A stretch of 64,000 nt of DNA, taken from Maribacter sedimenticola. Lineage in GTDB: Bacteria > Bacteroidota > Bacteroidia > Flavobacteriales > Flavobacteriaceae. The notes under the pieces are model-generated. The model was not told the origin of the DNA and made no database searches. It worked only from the letters and a program-made list of their open reading frames with translations. This document shows positions 18,347 through 28,160 of this stretch, in pieces. How positions within the stretch are numbered: position 1 is the stretch's first letter; each line of letters starts with the position of its first letter. The stretch is taken from the NCBI RefSeq assembly GCF_900188415.1, contig NZ_FZNV01000002.1, positions 787,339 through 851,338 of the forward strand, read 5' to 3'. A program made the translations under genes and the position numbers.

Positions 18347-20118
18347 TATTTTTTATTTAGTATGGTTAGGTGGTAATCTATATTCTCTTCCAATCTTGGA
18401 TAATCCAACAAAAACATCTGGTATAAATTCTTAACCTTTTCCAGGTTCCCGGCCTTAGAGTTTGCTTCAAGATCAACGATCAATTGTCGCATACCATTAG
18501 CCTTAAGCATGGCGAATCCGGCCTTTAGTTTATGGGCGGACAATGCTATTTCTTGCAAATTTTCCGTTTTAAGATGCATCTTAACATTTCCAATGAATTC
18601 CAGAGCGTTCAATTTAAACAGCTTAACGAGTTCGTTAAGCATATCCAATTCTCCAAAACAATCGCTTAACAAGTTGTTAAGGTCTACTTTTGTGGTTTCC
18701 TTAGGTTCTATCATTTGTTTCTCAAGCATTTTTTTTATCGTAGTTCTTTTCGTCTTTTCTCTTTTATTGTTGAGGATGACGGTCATCAATTCATTTAATG
18801 TGTACGGTTTTAACAGAAAATCATTAATGCCAATATCCTTACAGTCCTTACTATCCTGTTCGGTAAAATCTGCACTGAATGCTACAATGGGCACTGTGTT
18901 TATTTGAGCGTTTTTATGTTGGCGTATGGCATTAGACATTTCAAAACCATTTATGTTAGGCATTTTTAAATCCATCAGGACCAAATCAATTTTTTTGTTC
19001 GCCAATACGGCCAGCCCTTTATTGAGGTTAACGTGGGTGTGTACTTTACAATCCCACTTCATCAACTGTTCCTTGATCAAATGCTGATTCATTAAATTAT
19101 CCTCAAATACTAGAATTTCTGTTCCGGCAAGTAATTTTTTGCCATTTTCTATATTGGAACTTTCAATTAGGTTTAAGGGAATGTTTTTTGCATTACCAAC
19201 CGCATAGGGAATGGTAAAGCTAATTATGGTGCCCTTACCTTCTTTACTCTCAATGGTTATTGAGCCTTTTTGCTTTTCTACGATTTCTTTGGTTATGGAC
19301 AAACCAAGTCCCGTACCACCATATTTTATAGCCGTATCTTCTTCTGCTTGAGCATATCGCTTAAATACTTTTTTAAGTTTTTCCTTTGATATACCAATAC
19401 CCGTATCCGTTACGGTAAACTTCAATTCATGATGGTCCTTGTGCTCTTTTTTTACAGAAACCGATAATTTGATAAATCCCTTATTGATGAATTTTATGGA
19501 ATTGCCCAATAAGTTCAACAATACTTGAGATAATTTGGTTGGATCACCCTTAATATTGCTTGGAACGTCATCATCGACATCAACGATCATTTTTATGTTA
19601 TTATCCAACATGAGGGTCTGACAGAGAAACATTACATCATTGATTAAGGACGATAAATTAAAATCAATGGTCTCAAAATTGATATTTCCCGATGATATTT
19701 TGGAATACTCTAAAACCTCGTTAATGATTTTCAATAAAGATGTGGATGCAAATTGTATGGCCTGTACTTTTTTATCTTGACTTTCATTAAGATTTTCTTC
19801 CTTCAATAAATTCGCAAAACCAATAATACTGTTCAAAGGAGTCCGTATTTCATGGCTAACATGTGCAATAAATTGATTTTGGTTCAATAGTTTTTTTTCT
19901 ATTTCCTCTTTCTCCTTGTTCTTGATCACACTACCATTGGTTTTTTTGCCGGTTTTTGGCGTATATATGTGATGCTCTATGCTATTTCTAAAGCTATTAA
20001 ATGACAACTGAAGTTCTTTGGCATCATCGGCGCTCAATTCCTCAAATGAAAATTCACTTACCGCTCGCTCCAAATTAGATAGTTGACCAATTAAATCCTT
20101 AGTTTTTGAAATGGACAT
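18346..20118 (-). CDS. soluble hybrid histidine kinase (HisKA-HATPase-REC-Hpt)
   Basis: 590-residue phosphorelay protein. Dimerisation/phosphoacceptor domain with His89 in FIAHVSHEIRTPLNS; ATPase domain with GNSIKF (N box), VTDTGIGI and YGGTGLGLSI (G boxes); receiver with Asp383 in LVLMDLKMP; C-terminal histidine phosphotransfer domain with His529 in ALSAHKLKAG. There is no membrane segment or recognisable sensory domain; the first roughly 70 residues are helical and may take input from a partner. It is the first gene of the operon leading to the glycan synthase and probably passes phosphate to the stand-alone receiver encoded immediately downstream. Confidence 0.93.
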   Translation of the reverse strand: MSISKTKDLIGQLSNLERAVSEFSFEELSADDAKELQLSFNSFRNSIEHHIYTPKTGKKTNGSVIKNKEKEEIEKKLLNQNQFIAHVSHEIRTPLNSIIGFANLLKEENLNESQDKKVQAIQFASTSLLKIINEVLEYSKISSGNINFETIDFNLSSLINDVMFLCQTLMLDNNIKMIVDVDDDVPSNIKGDPTKLSQVLLNLLGNSIKFINKGFIKLSVSVKKEHKDHHELKFTVTDTGIGISKEKLKKVFKRYAQAEEDTAIKYGGTGLGLSITKEIVEKQKGSITIESKEGKGTIISFTIPYAVGNAKNIPLNLIESSNIENGKKLLAGTEILVFEDNLMNQHLIKEQLMKWDCKVHTHVNLNKGLAVLANKKIDLVLMDLKMPNINGFEMSNAIRQHKNAQINTVPIVAFSADFTEQDSKDCKDIGINDFLLKPYTLNELMTVILNNKREKTKRTTIKKMLEKQMIEPKETTKVDLNNLLSDCFGELDMLNELVKLFKLNALEFIGNVKMHLKTENLQEIALSAHKLKAGFAMLKANGMRQLIVDLEANSKAGNLEKVKNLYQMFLLDYPRLEENIDYHLTILNKK

Positions 20119-20261
20119 GACTAATGGTTCTTTAATTATTTATGCTCAATTAGTTATTTAATTTAAAAATGGGCCTTTATACCCTTGTCGGCAATAAAAT
20201 GTTTCCTAGGGGTGGTTATTTGTTGTGAATACTCTTAAATTGTAGGTCTAAAAAATAATCA

Positions 20262-21551
20262 ATGAGACCGATCATCTATTTTATTTGCTTGTTAACGATT
20301 TTTTCCTGTGCAGAAAAAGCTGAAAAACCTATTGAAAACACCTTGGAAAAAGCAAAACGAATACATGAAGAAGTAATTACGATTGATACCCATAACGACA
20401 TCAATATCAAGAACTTCACGGACAGCGTCAATTATACGCAACGTCTTGAAACCCAGGTGAATTTGCCAAAGATGAAAGATGGAGGCCTGGATGTATCTTG
20501 GTTAATCGTTTATACGGGACAGGACAGTCTAACGGAAATAGGCTATCAAAATGCAAAAACCAATGCCATGCAAAAGTTTGAGGCCATTCATAAACTAACA
20601 GAAACTATAGCACCTAACGACATATCATTGGCATTAAACTCCAGCGATGTCAGGAAAATAATAGCTTCTGGAAAGAAGGTTGCCATGATCGGAGTAGAAA
20701 ATGCCTATCCTATGGGTACTGATTTGAGCGAATTTAAACGATACCATGACCTAGGCGCCAGATATATTTCGTTGGCCCATAACGGCCATAGTCAATTCTC
20801 TGATTCCAATACGGGAGAAGCAGATGGTATATGGTTAAATAATGGTTTAAGTGAATTGGGCAAACAAGCTGTTAATGAAATGAATAGATTGGGAATTATG
20901 ATAGATATTTCTCATCCTTCCAAAGAAGCCATTAAGCAAATGCTTGCCCTTTCAAAGGCACCTATTATAGCATCACATTCCTCTGCAAGAGCACTTTGTG
21001 ATCACAGTAGAAATTTGGATGACGAATTATTATTGAAATTAAAAGAGAACGGTGGTGTGGTACAGACCGTTGCTTTTAGTTCGTATCTAAATACCGAAAA
21101 GCATAACGCAAGATCGGAATACATGAAGGCTATTTATGTAACTGTAGCCGATTCCTTGGGGATTGAATGGTATGAACGTTCCCAATTTTCTACACTTAGT
21201 GACGAACAGAAAGAAGCATTTATGGAAAATTATCCTAAAGTGATGCAAATAGGAAAGGAATTGGCCAAAAACCGTCCCGATGCACCAGAAGCCGTCAACG
21301 TAAAGGATTTTGTGGACCATATAGATTACATGGTCAAACTTATGGGAATAGACCATGTGGGTATCAGTTCAGATTTTGATGGCGGAGGTGGTATTGAAGG
21401 TTGGAGCGATGCGTCCGAAACCTTGAACGTAACCTTAGAACTGGTTGAACGGGGCTATACCCAAAAACAAATAGCCAAACTATGGGGAGAGAACCTTTTA
21501 AGGGTACTGGACGAAGTACAGGAAGTGTCCCAAGAACTTAGCAAAGCTTAA
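20262..21551 (+). CDS. membrane dipeptidase (peptidase M19) lipoprotein
   Basis: 429-residue zinc dipeptidase of the renal dipeptidase family. A type II signal peptide ends in the lipobox LTIFSCAEK, predicting a lipid anchor. Metal ligands are visible as HND in VITIDTHNDINI, Glu in MIGVENAYP, and His residues in DISHPSKEA and IASHSSARAL; the C-terminal part has HVGISSDFDGGGG. M19 enzymes hydrolyse dipeptides, including those with D-residues at the C-terminus, so it may act in periplasmic peptide or muropeptide salvage. Divergent from the kinase operon; its stop overlaps the end of the convergent thioesterase gene by 4 bp. Confidence 0.93.
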   Translation: MRPIIYFICLLTIFSCAEKAEKPIENTLEKAKRIHEEVITIDTHNDINIKNFTDSVNYTQRLETQVNLPKMKDGGLDVSWLIVYTGQDSLTEIGYQNAKTNAMQKFEAIHKLTETIAPNDISLALNSSDVRKIIASGKKVAMIGVENAYPMGTDLSEFKRYHDLGARYISLAHNGHSQFSDSNTGEADGIWLNNGLSELGKQAVNEMNRLGIMIDISHPSKEAIKQMLALSKAPIIASHSSARALCDHSRNLDDELLLKLKENGGVVQTVAFSSYLNTEKHNARSEYMKAIYVTVADSLGIEWYERSQFSTLSDEQKEAFMENYPKVMQIGKELAKNRPDAPEAVNVKDFVDHIDYMVKLMGIDHVGISSDFDGGGGIEGWSDASETLNVTLELVERGYTQKQIAKLWGENLLRVLDEVQEVSQELSKA

Positions 21552-21952
21552 TCCTCTTCTCCAAGGGCGGCCAAACGGTCTTTTACAAACTCTATCTTAG
21601 TTTTTCCATGTGGCTTGGGCTTACCGTTTTCTCCTAAATTTACCATGATGATATTGTCTACCGTAACAATGGTTTCATGGTTCATTTTATTACGAACTTC
21701 ACAATTTAGGGTCAAGGACGTTTTTCCAAACTTTACGACCTCTATTCCAATTTCAATAACATCCCCTTTTTTTGCTGCGCTCATAAAGTTGATTTCGGAC
21801 ATATATTTGGTAACGATCTTACCGTTCTCCAATTGTATAATGGTATAAAGTGCTGCTTCCTCATCTATCCAAGCCAAAAGTCTTCCTCCAAATAGGGTTC
21901 CGTTAGAATTTAAATCGCCAGGCTTCACCAATTTTCTAGTATGAAATCTCAT
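21548..21952 (-). CDS. acyl-CoA thioesterase (hotdog fold, YciA/ACOT-like)
   Basis: 134-residue single hotdog domain. The signature LNSNGTLFGGRLLAWIDEEAA includes the catalytic Asp of the YciA/BACH group. It hydrolyses acyl-CoA to free fatty acid and CoA in the cytoplasm; chain-length preference cannot be read from sequence. Monocistronic, convergent with the M19 dipeptidase gene. Confidence 0.9.
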   Translation of the reverse strand: MRFHTRKLVKPGDLNSNGTLFGGRLLAWIDEEAALYTIIQLENGKIVTKYMSEINFMSAAKKGDVIEIGIEVVKFGKTSLTLNCEVRNKMNHETIVTVDNIIMVNLGENGKPKPHGKTKIEFVKDRLAALGEED

Positions 21953-22226
21953 GTCGTAGTGTTTTACTTTTTACGAGTACAAAGTTATACGTAAAAATAA
22001 GAATACATCTACTTAATTCATTCTGGACATCAGAATTGTCAATACCAAAATGGTCTCTAAGGTAATTTTAGATTATGATAATTAGCCAAAGAAGAAATTG
22101 GATTATACCTAAAATATCAATATAAATACTACTACATAATGTTGTTCATAACAGGTTTAAAACTTCTACAACGTCCCCGTCAATAGCCTAAACTAATATG
22201 TACCTTTAAGTAAATTCTATAATGCT

Positions 22227-22634
22227 ATGGAAAGGACCCAGAAATTACTCAATATTCGCCCCACTATTCCCTCGGCCCAAATTCTTCCCAACATGAGTGT
22301 AGAAGAACGATTTCAGAACCAAACCTTACGGCCCATATTAAAATTACAGAACGATCTGTTCCTCATATCCTTTCAAAACTATATTAAAAAAATGAAGAAC
22401 ACATTTTACGAATATGGTCTAGAAAAGCAGATGAACTACATTGCAAACGCCATTCAAAAAGACATCAAATATCGTAATGCGTTAAAGGGAATGATCATTG
22501 GTCAATTTACCCAAGATGAGTATGAAACGTATATCTTGAATTCATCTGCGTACAATAAGCGTATGATGAATATGGTCATAAAACGTTTACAGGACCAGAT
22601 TCAATATTTTGACAAACTGCAATTAATCCAATAA
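22227..22634 (+). CDS. conserved hypothetical protein
   Basis: 135-residue soluble protein, all-helical in appearance, with the core NMSVEERFQNQTLRPILKLQ followed by FLISFQNYIKKMKNTFYE and ALKGMIIGQFTQDEYETYIL. I recall close relatives across Flavobacteriaceae, sometimes labelled glyoxalase in databases, but no VOC metal-binding pattern is visible and I would not use that name. It converges with the DUF2461 gene, overlapping its 3' end by 12 bp. Confidence 0.7.
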   Translation: MERTQKLLNIRPTIPSAQILPNMSVEERFQNQTLRPILKLQNDLFLISFQNYIKKMKNTFYEYGLEKQMNYIANAIQKDIKYRNALKGMIIGQFTQDEYETYILNSSAYNKRMMNMVIKRLQDQIQYFDKLQLIQ

Positions 22635-23303
22635 GGATTCCCCATTAAGATTCGTAGTTAAAATTGAACTCATTAAATCAAAATACGGGCGAATGATTTT
22701 GAAACTTGTATTGATTTCTTGAGCAAAATTGTCGGAAAGTACTTCTGCGTCGGTAAATTTTCTGGTAAATACAAACTGTTTTTTTCTAATAAAATCAATA
22801 TTGGGGTCTTCCTTGTCAAATCCTTTGGGTGCGGTTTTTAGTTCATCGCCTGTCAATGGGCCCCACACTTTTTTAAATTGAGGTTTGTTGATGATTTGCT
22901 CAAGTTCAGAAACATCCAGTTCCCATTCCTTTCTAATACGCAACAAATCGTCCTTTTCCGGATTCCAGAATCCGGTAGCAATAAAGCTGTTTCCTGGTTC
23001 TAAGTGCACATAATATCCCCCACGGCGGTGAAGTCCCGCTCTAGCATAAGATGCTGAAAAGCTATTTTTATAAGGCGTTTTATTCTTGGAAAAACGAACA
23101 TCCCTATATATCCTGAACACTTTTAAACGCTCTATTTCATCATGGGCGCTTAACAGTTCCAAAAGATGGCCAAAGAAACTTCTAGTAGCCTCATTTTCTG
23201 CATTAAATTGTTTCTTATGTTCAGCAAACCAGTCCCTATTATTATTCTTTTGTAGTGATTTTAAAAATTGAAAGGTACTCTTTGTAATATTTGTTTCTAA
23301 CAT
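22623..23303 (-). CDS. DUF2461 domain protein
   Basis: 226 residues from the start chosen. The family pattern is clear: FLKSLQKNNNRDWFAEHKKQ at the N-terminus, FRIYRDVRFSKNKTPYKNSF in the middle and GGYYVHLEPGNSFIATGFW. DUF2461 (TIGR02453) proteins are widespread; their function is not established. A Met 13 codons upstream is available, but relatives begin shortly before the FLKxL segment, and the intervening sequence contains TAACTTTA, a -7-like element, so MLETNITK at 23303 is preferred. Confidence 0.87.
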   Translation of the reverse strand: MLETNITKSTFQFLKSLQKNNNRDWFAEHKKQFNAENEATRSFFGHLLELLSAHDEIERLKVFRIYRDVRFSKNKTPYKNSFSASYARAGLHRRGGYYVHLEPGNSFIATGFWNPEKDDLLRIRKEWELDVSELEQIINKPQFKKVWGPLTGDELKTAPKGFDKEDPNIDFIRKKQFVFTRKFTDAEVLSDNFAQEINTSFKIIRPYFDLMSSILTTNLNGESLLD

Positions 23304-23397
23304 ACGACCTAGCTCTTGTGATTTTAAGCTAAAGTTAACCAATAGACAGGAAGTCCTTTTATTTATTTGGTTAATTTTGGGGAACTAATGCATAACC

Positions 23398-24189
23398 ATG
23401 GACCATCGATCAATAATCGAAAAAATAAACGCCCACAAAAAGCAACCTAATTTAAGGTTTCGTCTAAAAAGAAATGTAGAGGAATTTACGGATTTACTTT
23501 TTTATACACTTTTTGATATAGAAACCCCGGTTGCCGACAATTTGGGTAAGTTACAATCCCAGTTTGATGACCTTGTGGAATTGGCCTGTTGGGAAAGTGA
23601 CAAACCCTGTAAAAAAGTTTGGGAGAATTATGTAGAGCAGTTGCCTAATATCTTGGAGAGCTTGAATTTGGATGCAGAAGCGACCGTAAATTGCGATCCT
23701 GCATCATTATCCATAGAAGAGGTATATATGGCCTACCCCGGATTCTATGCCATATCCGTATATAGATTGGCACATGAACTTTACAAATCTGGCTTTCCTT
23801 TGGTACCCCGACTAATGACGGAGTATGCCCATAGGCAAACCGGCGTAGACATCAATCCTGGGGCGGAGATCGGCAAATCATTCCACATAGATCATGGTAC
23901 CGGAGTAGTGATTGGTGAAACCGCCATTATTAAGAATGATGTTAAAATTTATCAAGGGGTAACCCTTGGCGGCTTATTTGTTGCCAAGAACCTACAAAAG
24001 ACCAAGCGGCACCCAACAATAGAAAACAATGTAACTATTTATGCAAATGCCACTATATTAGGAGGTGATACCATAATTGGCGCCAATAGTGTTATTGGAG
24101 GAAATGCTTGGATAACCGCTTCCGTTCCACCCCATTCTACTGTTTTCCATACTCCTGAAATAAAAATTAAAACCTTACCAAATGTCTAA
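23398..24189 (+). CDS. cysE: serine O-acetyltransferase
   Basis: 263-residue left-handed beta-helix acetyltransferase. The N-terminal helical domain has no distinctive motif; the C-terminal half has hexapeptide repeats including [19 protein letters not shown], the active-site and serine-binding segment typical of SAT, and YQGVTLGG. It makes O-acetylserine from serine and acetyl-CoA, the first step of cysteine synthesis. Its last 8 bp overlap the cysM start (ATGTCTAA), so the pair is translationally coupled and forms the complete two-step pathway. Confidence 0.92.
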   Translation: MDHRSIIEKINAHKKQPNLRFRLKRNVEEFTDLLFYTLFDIETPVADNLGKLQSQFDDLVELACWESDKPCKKVWENYVEQLPNILESLNLDAEATVNCDPASLSIEEVYMAYPGFYAISVYRLAHELYKSGFPLVPRLMTEYAHRQTGVDINPGAEIGKSFHIDHGTGVVIGETAIIKNDVKIYQGVTLGGLFVAKNLQKTKRHPTIENNVTIYANATILGGDTIIGANSVIGGNAWITASVPPHSTVFHTPEIKIKTLPNV

Positions 24190-25066
24190 TACCATAGAAG
24201 CATTAATCGGTAATACACCGTTGGTGAAGTCAAGGGTACTTAACACTAACCCCAATGTAAGCCTATATTTTAAAATGGAAGGTCATAATCCCGGAGGCAG
24301 TGTAAAGGACAGGGCAGCCTATAATATGATTAAAATGGGCTTGGAGCGCGGTGATTTTAACGAAAACAGCAAATTGATCGAGGCAACAAGTGGCAATACC
24401 GGTATTGCATTGGCCATGATTGCAGGTATATACGGATTGGATATTGAATTGGTCATGCCAGAGAATGCGACCAAAGAACGGGTACAGACCATGCGCGCCT
24501 ATGGAGCAAAAGTTACCCTTACCCCAGCAAATATTGGTATTGAAGGAGCGCGTGATTATGCTGAGGACAAGGTACGGAACGAAGGATTCATAATGATGAA
24601 CCAATTTGGAAATAATGACAATTGGCAGGCACACTATAAATCTACCGGTCCAGAAATTTGGAACGATACCCAAGGTAACGTTACCCATTTTGTTTCTGCT
24701 ATGGGTACTACCGGTACTATAATGGGAACATCTACCTATTTAAAGGAAAGGAACCATCAAATTCAAATAGTAGGCGTACAGCCTACGGATGAGTCTAGCA
24801 TACCGGGCATACGAAAATGGCCAAAAGAATATCTGCCCAAAATTTTTGACAGTTCCAAAGTAGACCGAGTTATGGAAGTAAGTGAGGATGAAGCTAAGGA
24901 AATGGCGAAACGTTTAGCCAAGGAAGAGGGTATTTTTTCAGGTATGAGCAGTGGTGGCGCCGCTACAGTAGCCTTACGACTGGCAAACGAACTAAAAGAA
25001 GGAACTATAGTATCTATTGTGTGCGACCGTGGGGACCGTTATCTTTCCTCTGATCTTTTCGGTTAA
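24182..25066 (+). CDS. cysM: cysteine synthase B
   Basis: 294-residue PLP enzyme of the O-acetylserine sulfhydrylase family. PLP Lys42 sits in [14 protein letters not shown]; the substrate loop is [13 protein letters not shown] and the phosphate-binding loop [12 protein letters not shown]. Length and the relatively short C-terminus place it with CysM rather than CysK. It converts O-acetylserine plus sulfide (or thiosulfate) into cysteine in the cytoplasm. Second gene of the cysE-cysM operon, closed by a terminator 21 bp downstream. Confidence 0.93.
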   Translation: MSNTIEALIGNTPLVKSRVLNTNPNVSLYFKMEGHNPGGSVKDRAAYNMIKMGLERGDFNENSKLIEATSGNTGIALAMIAGIYGLDIELVMPENATKERVQTMRAYGAKVTLTPANIGIEGARDYAEDKVRNEGFIMMNQFGNNDNWQAHYKSTGPEIWNDTQGNVTHFVSAMGTTGTIMGTSTYLKERNHQIQIVGVQPTDESSIPGIRKWPKEYLPKIFDSSKVDRVMEVSEDEAKEMAKRLAKEEGIFSGMSSGGAATVALRLANELKEGTIVSIVCDRGDRYLSSDLFG

Positions 25067-25087
25067 TAACAACTCCATAATTTGAAT

Positions 25088-25115
25088 AAAAAAAGAGCCA
25101 TTATAGGCTCTTTTT
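25088..25115 (+). terminator. terminator of the cysE-cysM operon
   Basis: Stem AAAAAGAGCC / GGCTCTTTTT around loop ATTATA with a T-run at the 3' side. It may serve the convergent gene at 25144 as well, because the arms are A/T symmetrical. Confidence 0.88.
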
Positions 25116-25143
25116 ACTTTTTAAATTTTGGTAATAGAATTGT

Positions 25144-25683
25144 TTATCTACTGGAAGTGTGGGTATAAGATCTATTATATTCTTCCACTAAAAATTCGAT
25201 ATTTTCACCTTGCTCGTTGGTAAAAATATATGTAGCCTTATCATTATCCATTTTCTTGGATTTTAAATTTAGATTTTCTACGATTTTTAGATTTTCACCA
25301 TCGTCCATGGCAACGACCAGTTCATCGTTTTTAGAGACCAACACAAAATCCTCTGGCGTTTTAGATTCATAACTGAACACAATTTTCTCATCAAAATCAT
25401 CGTCCTCATCATTGTCTATTCTAACCGTTTTTACAATTGTGGCAATACTATCCACTACCCTGGCCTGATCTATTTTGCCTTCGTCCTTTTCGTCCCTTTC
25501 TATAGTATTTAGTCGCTTTGTGGTAATTTCAACGGTGTTTTTAATGAGTTTTTTACCATCATTAATCGTATACGATTTAGATATTTTCGTATCAAGAACC
25601 TCTGGGTCAACTTCTTGAGCCGTTACATGTATACTCGTTAATAATAGCCCGGTCATACAAAGTGTAAGAATTATCTTTTTCAT
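25144..25683 (-). CDS. small exported protein of unknown function
   Basis: 179 residues from MKKIILTLCM; an upstream Met would add four residues before the signal peptide. The signal peptide ends near HVTAQE. The mature part is strongly acidic and Lys-rich (DDEDDDFDEKI-type segments) and predicted extended; no family recognised. Monocistronic, convergent with cysM. Confidence 0.65.
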   Translation of the reverse strand: MKKIILTLCMTGLLLTSIHVTAQEVDPEVLDTKISKSYTINDGKKLIKNTVEITTKRLNTIERDEKDEGKIDQARVVDSIATIVKTVRIDNDEDDDFDEKIVFSYESKTPEDFVLVSKNDELVVAMDDGENLKIVENLNLKSKKMDNDKATYIFTNEQGENIEFLVEEYNRSYTHTSSR

Positions 25684-25882
25684 AGCAATATTCATTTTTT
25701 AGTTCTACGCATACCAATATGGTATACCCAAGACTATTTGCCAATGACATAGCGGAAAATTCAGAAGAATCTTACCATATAGTTTCTATGTCAGCATAGC
25801 CTACGTGCAAGATATGGTGCAACGAGCGTATGGGCTGACCCAAATGAACAAACCTTTAATTGTAAAGAATTTTAGGGGTAGC

Positions 25883-26977
25883 CTATAGCCATTTCTTTTT
25901 TTTGAAATATATCATCATACCAATAAAAAGAACAATCATTACTGCCCAAACGGCATGGTAGCCATATTTGTAGTGAAGTTCCGGCATATGGTCAAAATTC
26001 ATACCGTAGATACCTGCAATAAAGGTAAGGGGTATAAAAATGGAAGCCATTATGGTCAATACCTTCATGACTTCGTTCATTTTATTACTCATATTGCTCA
26101 TATACATTTCCATTAAACTCATGGACATTTCACGATAAATTTGCAAACTCTCGTTAATCTCTATGGTATGATCCTGTACATCGCGTAAAAATAACTTTGT
26201 ATCTTTTTTTATTAGGTTGTTTTCCGTGTCAATAAGCCTACTGATCAATTCCTTTACCGGATAGATCCACCTTCTTACCTGAAGTATCTCTTTTTTAAGC
26301 AATTGAATATTCTTGGCAACATCCGGTGCCGGGTTATTGTATACTTCGTCTTCTAATTGCTCTATCCTATGGTTTAGATTTTCTATGACCAGAAAATAAT
26401 TGTCCACAATGGCATCCAACAAAGCAAAGAAAAGATAATCTGCCCCCCTACTTCTAATACGGCCCAATTTACCCGTAATACGTTCTCGAAGCCCGTTGAA
26501 TACATCTTCCTTAACTTCTTGGAATACCAGTACCGTATTTTCCAACAGTACCAAGGCAATATGCTCCCCCACTACTTTTTCCTCTTCTGAGATATATAAC
26601 ATTTTGAATACCCCAAAAATATAATCCTCGTATTCATCTATTTTTGGTCTTTGTTCCGTATTCACTACATCTTCAAGTACCAAAGGGTTTAGATTAAAGT
26701 GTTTGCCCAATTGTTCTATAAACGGCTCATCTGATATACCTACGATATTGACCCATGAAATTTTTTCACTACGATTAGAAGCCAAAAAATCATCTAGAAT
26801 GTTGAATTCCTGTTGTTCAAAACCCGATGGATTGTATAAAATATTGAAGATGGTACTGTCCGATCGCTCTTTATTGCCCATATAGCTCACCGTACCTGGA
26901 GCCTTGCCCATTTTATTATGTACACGGGATTTTTTCTTTTTTCTCTTTGGGAATGCTAACTTTTTACGAAGCGCCAT
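25883..26977 (-). CDS. corA: CorA-family magnesium/cobalt transporter
   Basis: 364-residue inner-membrane channel. A large cytoplasmic N-terminal domain is followed by two C-terminal membrane helices with the selectivity motif YGMNFDHMPEL between them (about residues 325-335) and a positively charged end FKKKKWL. Imports Mg2+ (and Co2+/Ni2+) as a pentamer. The first roughly 25 residues are very basic (RKKLAFPKRKKKKSR). It lies 36 bp downstream of the pseudouridine synthase gene and could share its transcript. Confidence 0.93.
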   Translation of the reverse strand: MALRKKLAFPKRKKKKSRVHNKMGKAPGTVSYMGNKERSDSTIFNILYNPSGFEQQEFNILDDFLASNRSEKISWVNIVGISDEPFIEQLGKHFNLNPLVLEDVVNTEQRPKIDEYEDYIFGVFKMLYISEEEKVVGEHIALVLLENTVLVFQEVKEDVFNGLRERITGKLGRIRSRGADYLFFALLDAIVDNYFLVIENLNHRIEQLEDEVYNNPAPDVAKNIQLLKKEILQVRRWIYPVKELISRLIDTENNLIKKDTKLFLRDVQDHTIEINESLQIYREMSMSLMEMYMSNMSNKMNEVMKVLTIMASIFIPLTFIAGIYGMNFDHMPELHYKYGYHAVWAVMIVLFIGMMIYFKKKKWL

Positions 26978-27013
26978 CTAATTTAATTTTCTTAAATATA
27001 CTAAAACTGAAAT

Positions 27014-27799
27014 CTACCCTTTAAAATTTACTTGGTTTAATAACAAACCAGAACCAGGGGCAATACTGGTAAGTTTATGCTCGCTACCCGGTTGTAAGGC
27101 CGACTTAATTTGGTCAAGAGTCAGTTCGTTTCTGCCCAATTGCACCAATGCGCCCATGATCAGTCGTATTTGGTAACGCATAAATCCTTCACCATGAATT
27201 TTTAATATGTAACTATTATCCGGAAAAAAATTGGCCTCTAAAAGGGTGTTTTTAATAATACTACATGAAGTTATAGTCCTTATTTTTTTATGCTTGGTCT
27301 TATCTGCCGTTGTAAAGACCGAAAAATCATGTTTCCCTTGAAACAAGGTAGCACCCTCTTTCATTAAATCAAGGTTTAATGGTTCTATATAATTGGTAAT
27401 AAATGGAGCACTGAACGGATGATTTTTAGTCCCGAACGAAAAGAAATAGAGATATTCCTTGATTTTGCTGTCCTTGATAATATTAAAATCCTCACCTACA
27501 GGTTCTATGGAAACCAATCTGATATCCGAGGGTAAATTCTTATTGAAGTCTTTAAGAAATATCGCCAAATCTGGTAATTCATTGATTAAAAAAAGCTCAA
27601 AAGCGGCATCTAAGGCAGAAACCTTGGCATCCGTACGGCCTGCTCCCAATATTTTAAAATCTTGGTCGGGAAAAAGAAACACAAAGGTTTTTTCAAGCAT
27701 TCCTGAAATTGTTTTGTGCTTGGGCTGAATTTGCCAGCCACTATATCTAAACCCTAAGTATTGTAACCGGACAATATAACGATAACGGTACTTGCTCAT
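27014..27799 (-). CDS. TruA-family tRNA pseudouridine synthase, divergent paralogue
   Basis: 261-residue protein of the TruA fold. The catalytic Asp is Asp57 in LGAGRTDAKVSA; the early YLGFRYSGWQIQP and the C-terminal HGEGFMRYQIRLIMGALV match the family. In bona fide TruA the catalytic motif reads GRTDAGVHA; here KVSA replaces GVHA, so the usual Gly and His are lost. Predicted to convert uridines in the tRNA anticodon arm to pseudouridine, but target specificity may differ from TruA. A canonical truA would be expected elsewhere in the genome. Confidence 0.85.
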   Translation of the reverse strand: MSKYRYRYIVRLQYLGFRYSGWQIQPKHKTISGMLEKTFVFLFPDQDFKILGAGRTDAKVSALDAAFELFLINELPDLAIFLKDFNKNLPSDIRLVSIEPVGEDFNIIKDSKIKEYLYFFSFGTKNHPFSAPFITNYIEPLNLDLMKEGATLFQGKHDFSVFTTADKTKHKKIRTITSCSIIKNTLLEANFFPDNSYILKIHGEGFMRYQIRLIMGALVQLGRNELTLDQIKSALQPGSEHKLTSIAPGSGLLLNQVNFKG

Positions 27800-28160
27800 A
27801 GGTGTAAATGTATATACAATTTATGCAAAATAGCCATCAGGTAATTATTGTTTGGTTGATGTTAAAAAATTCAACAGTTGGTATAAATTCTTATAGATAG
27901 AAAATTCAATTTGGGTGTCTATCAAAATATTTATTTTCATTAATTGAACAAACATCTGTCATACTCCTTTCTATTGAATCTAAAGTATTTGTACTATTGC
28001 ATTTTTGCTTATAATAAGGTAATATTAATGGATGGTTAACTAATAGTCAAGAACTTGAACAACAAAGTAAACCGTTCATCGATTTCTTTGAAATATATCA
28101 AAAACATACCCGTTCTTGATTTGAAACTATGGTGTCCCAGAAACCGTAAAATAATACTTT
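27800..28160. other. intergenic spacer
   Basis: 361 bp of AT-rich sequence between divergent genes. I see no short gene, no RNA structure and no clear -33/-7 pair; it presumably carries the promoters of both neighbours. Confidence 0.35.

Noticed and set aside
22227-22634. Glyoxalase annotation for the 135-residue protein
   Set aside because: No VOC beta-alpha-beta-beta-beta pattern or metal ligands; the protein appears all-helical.
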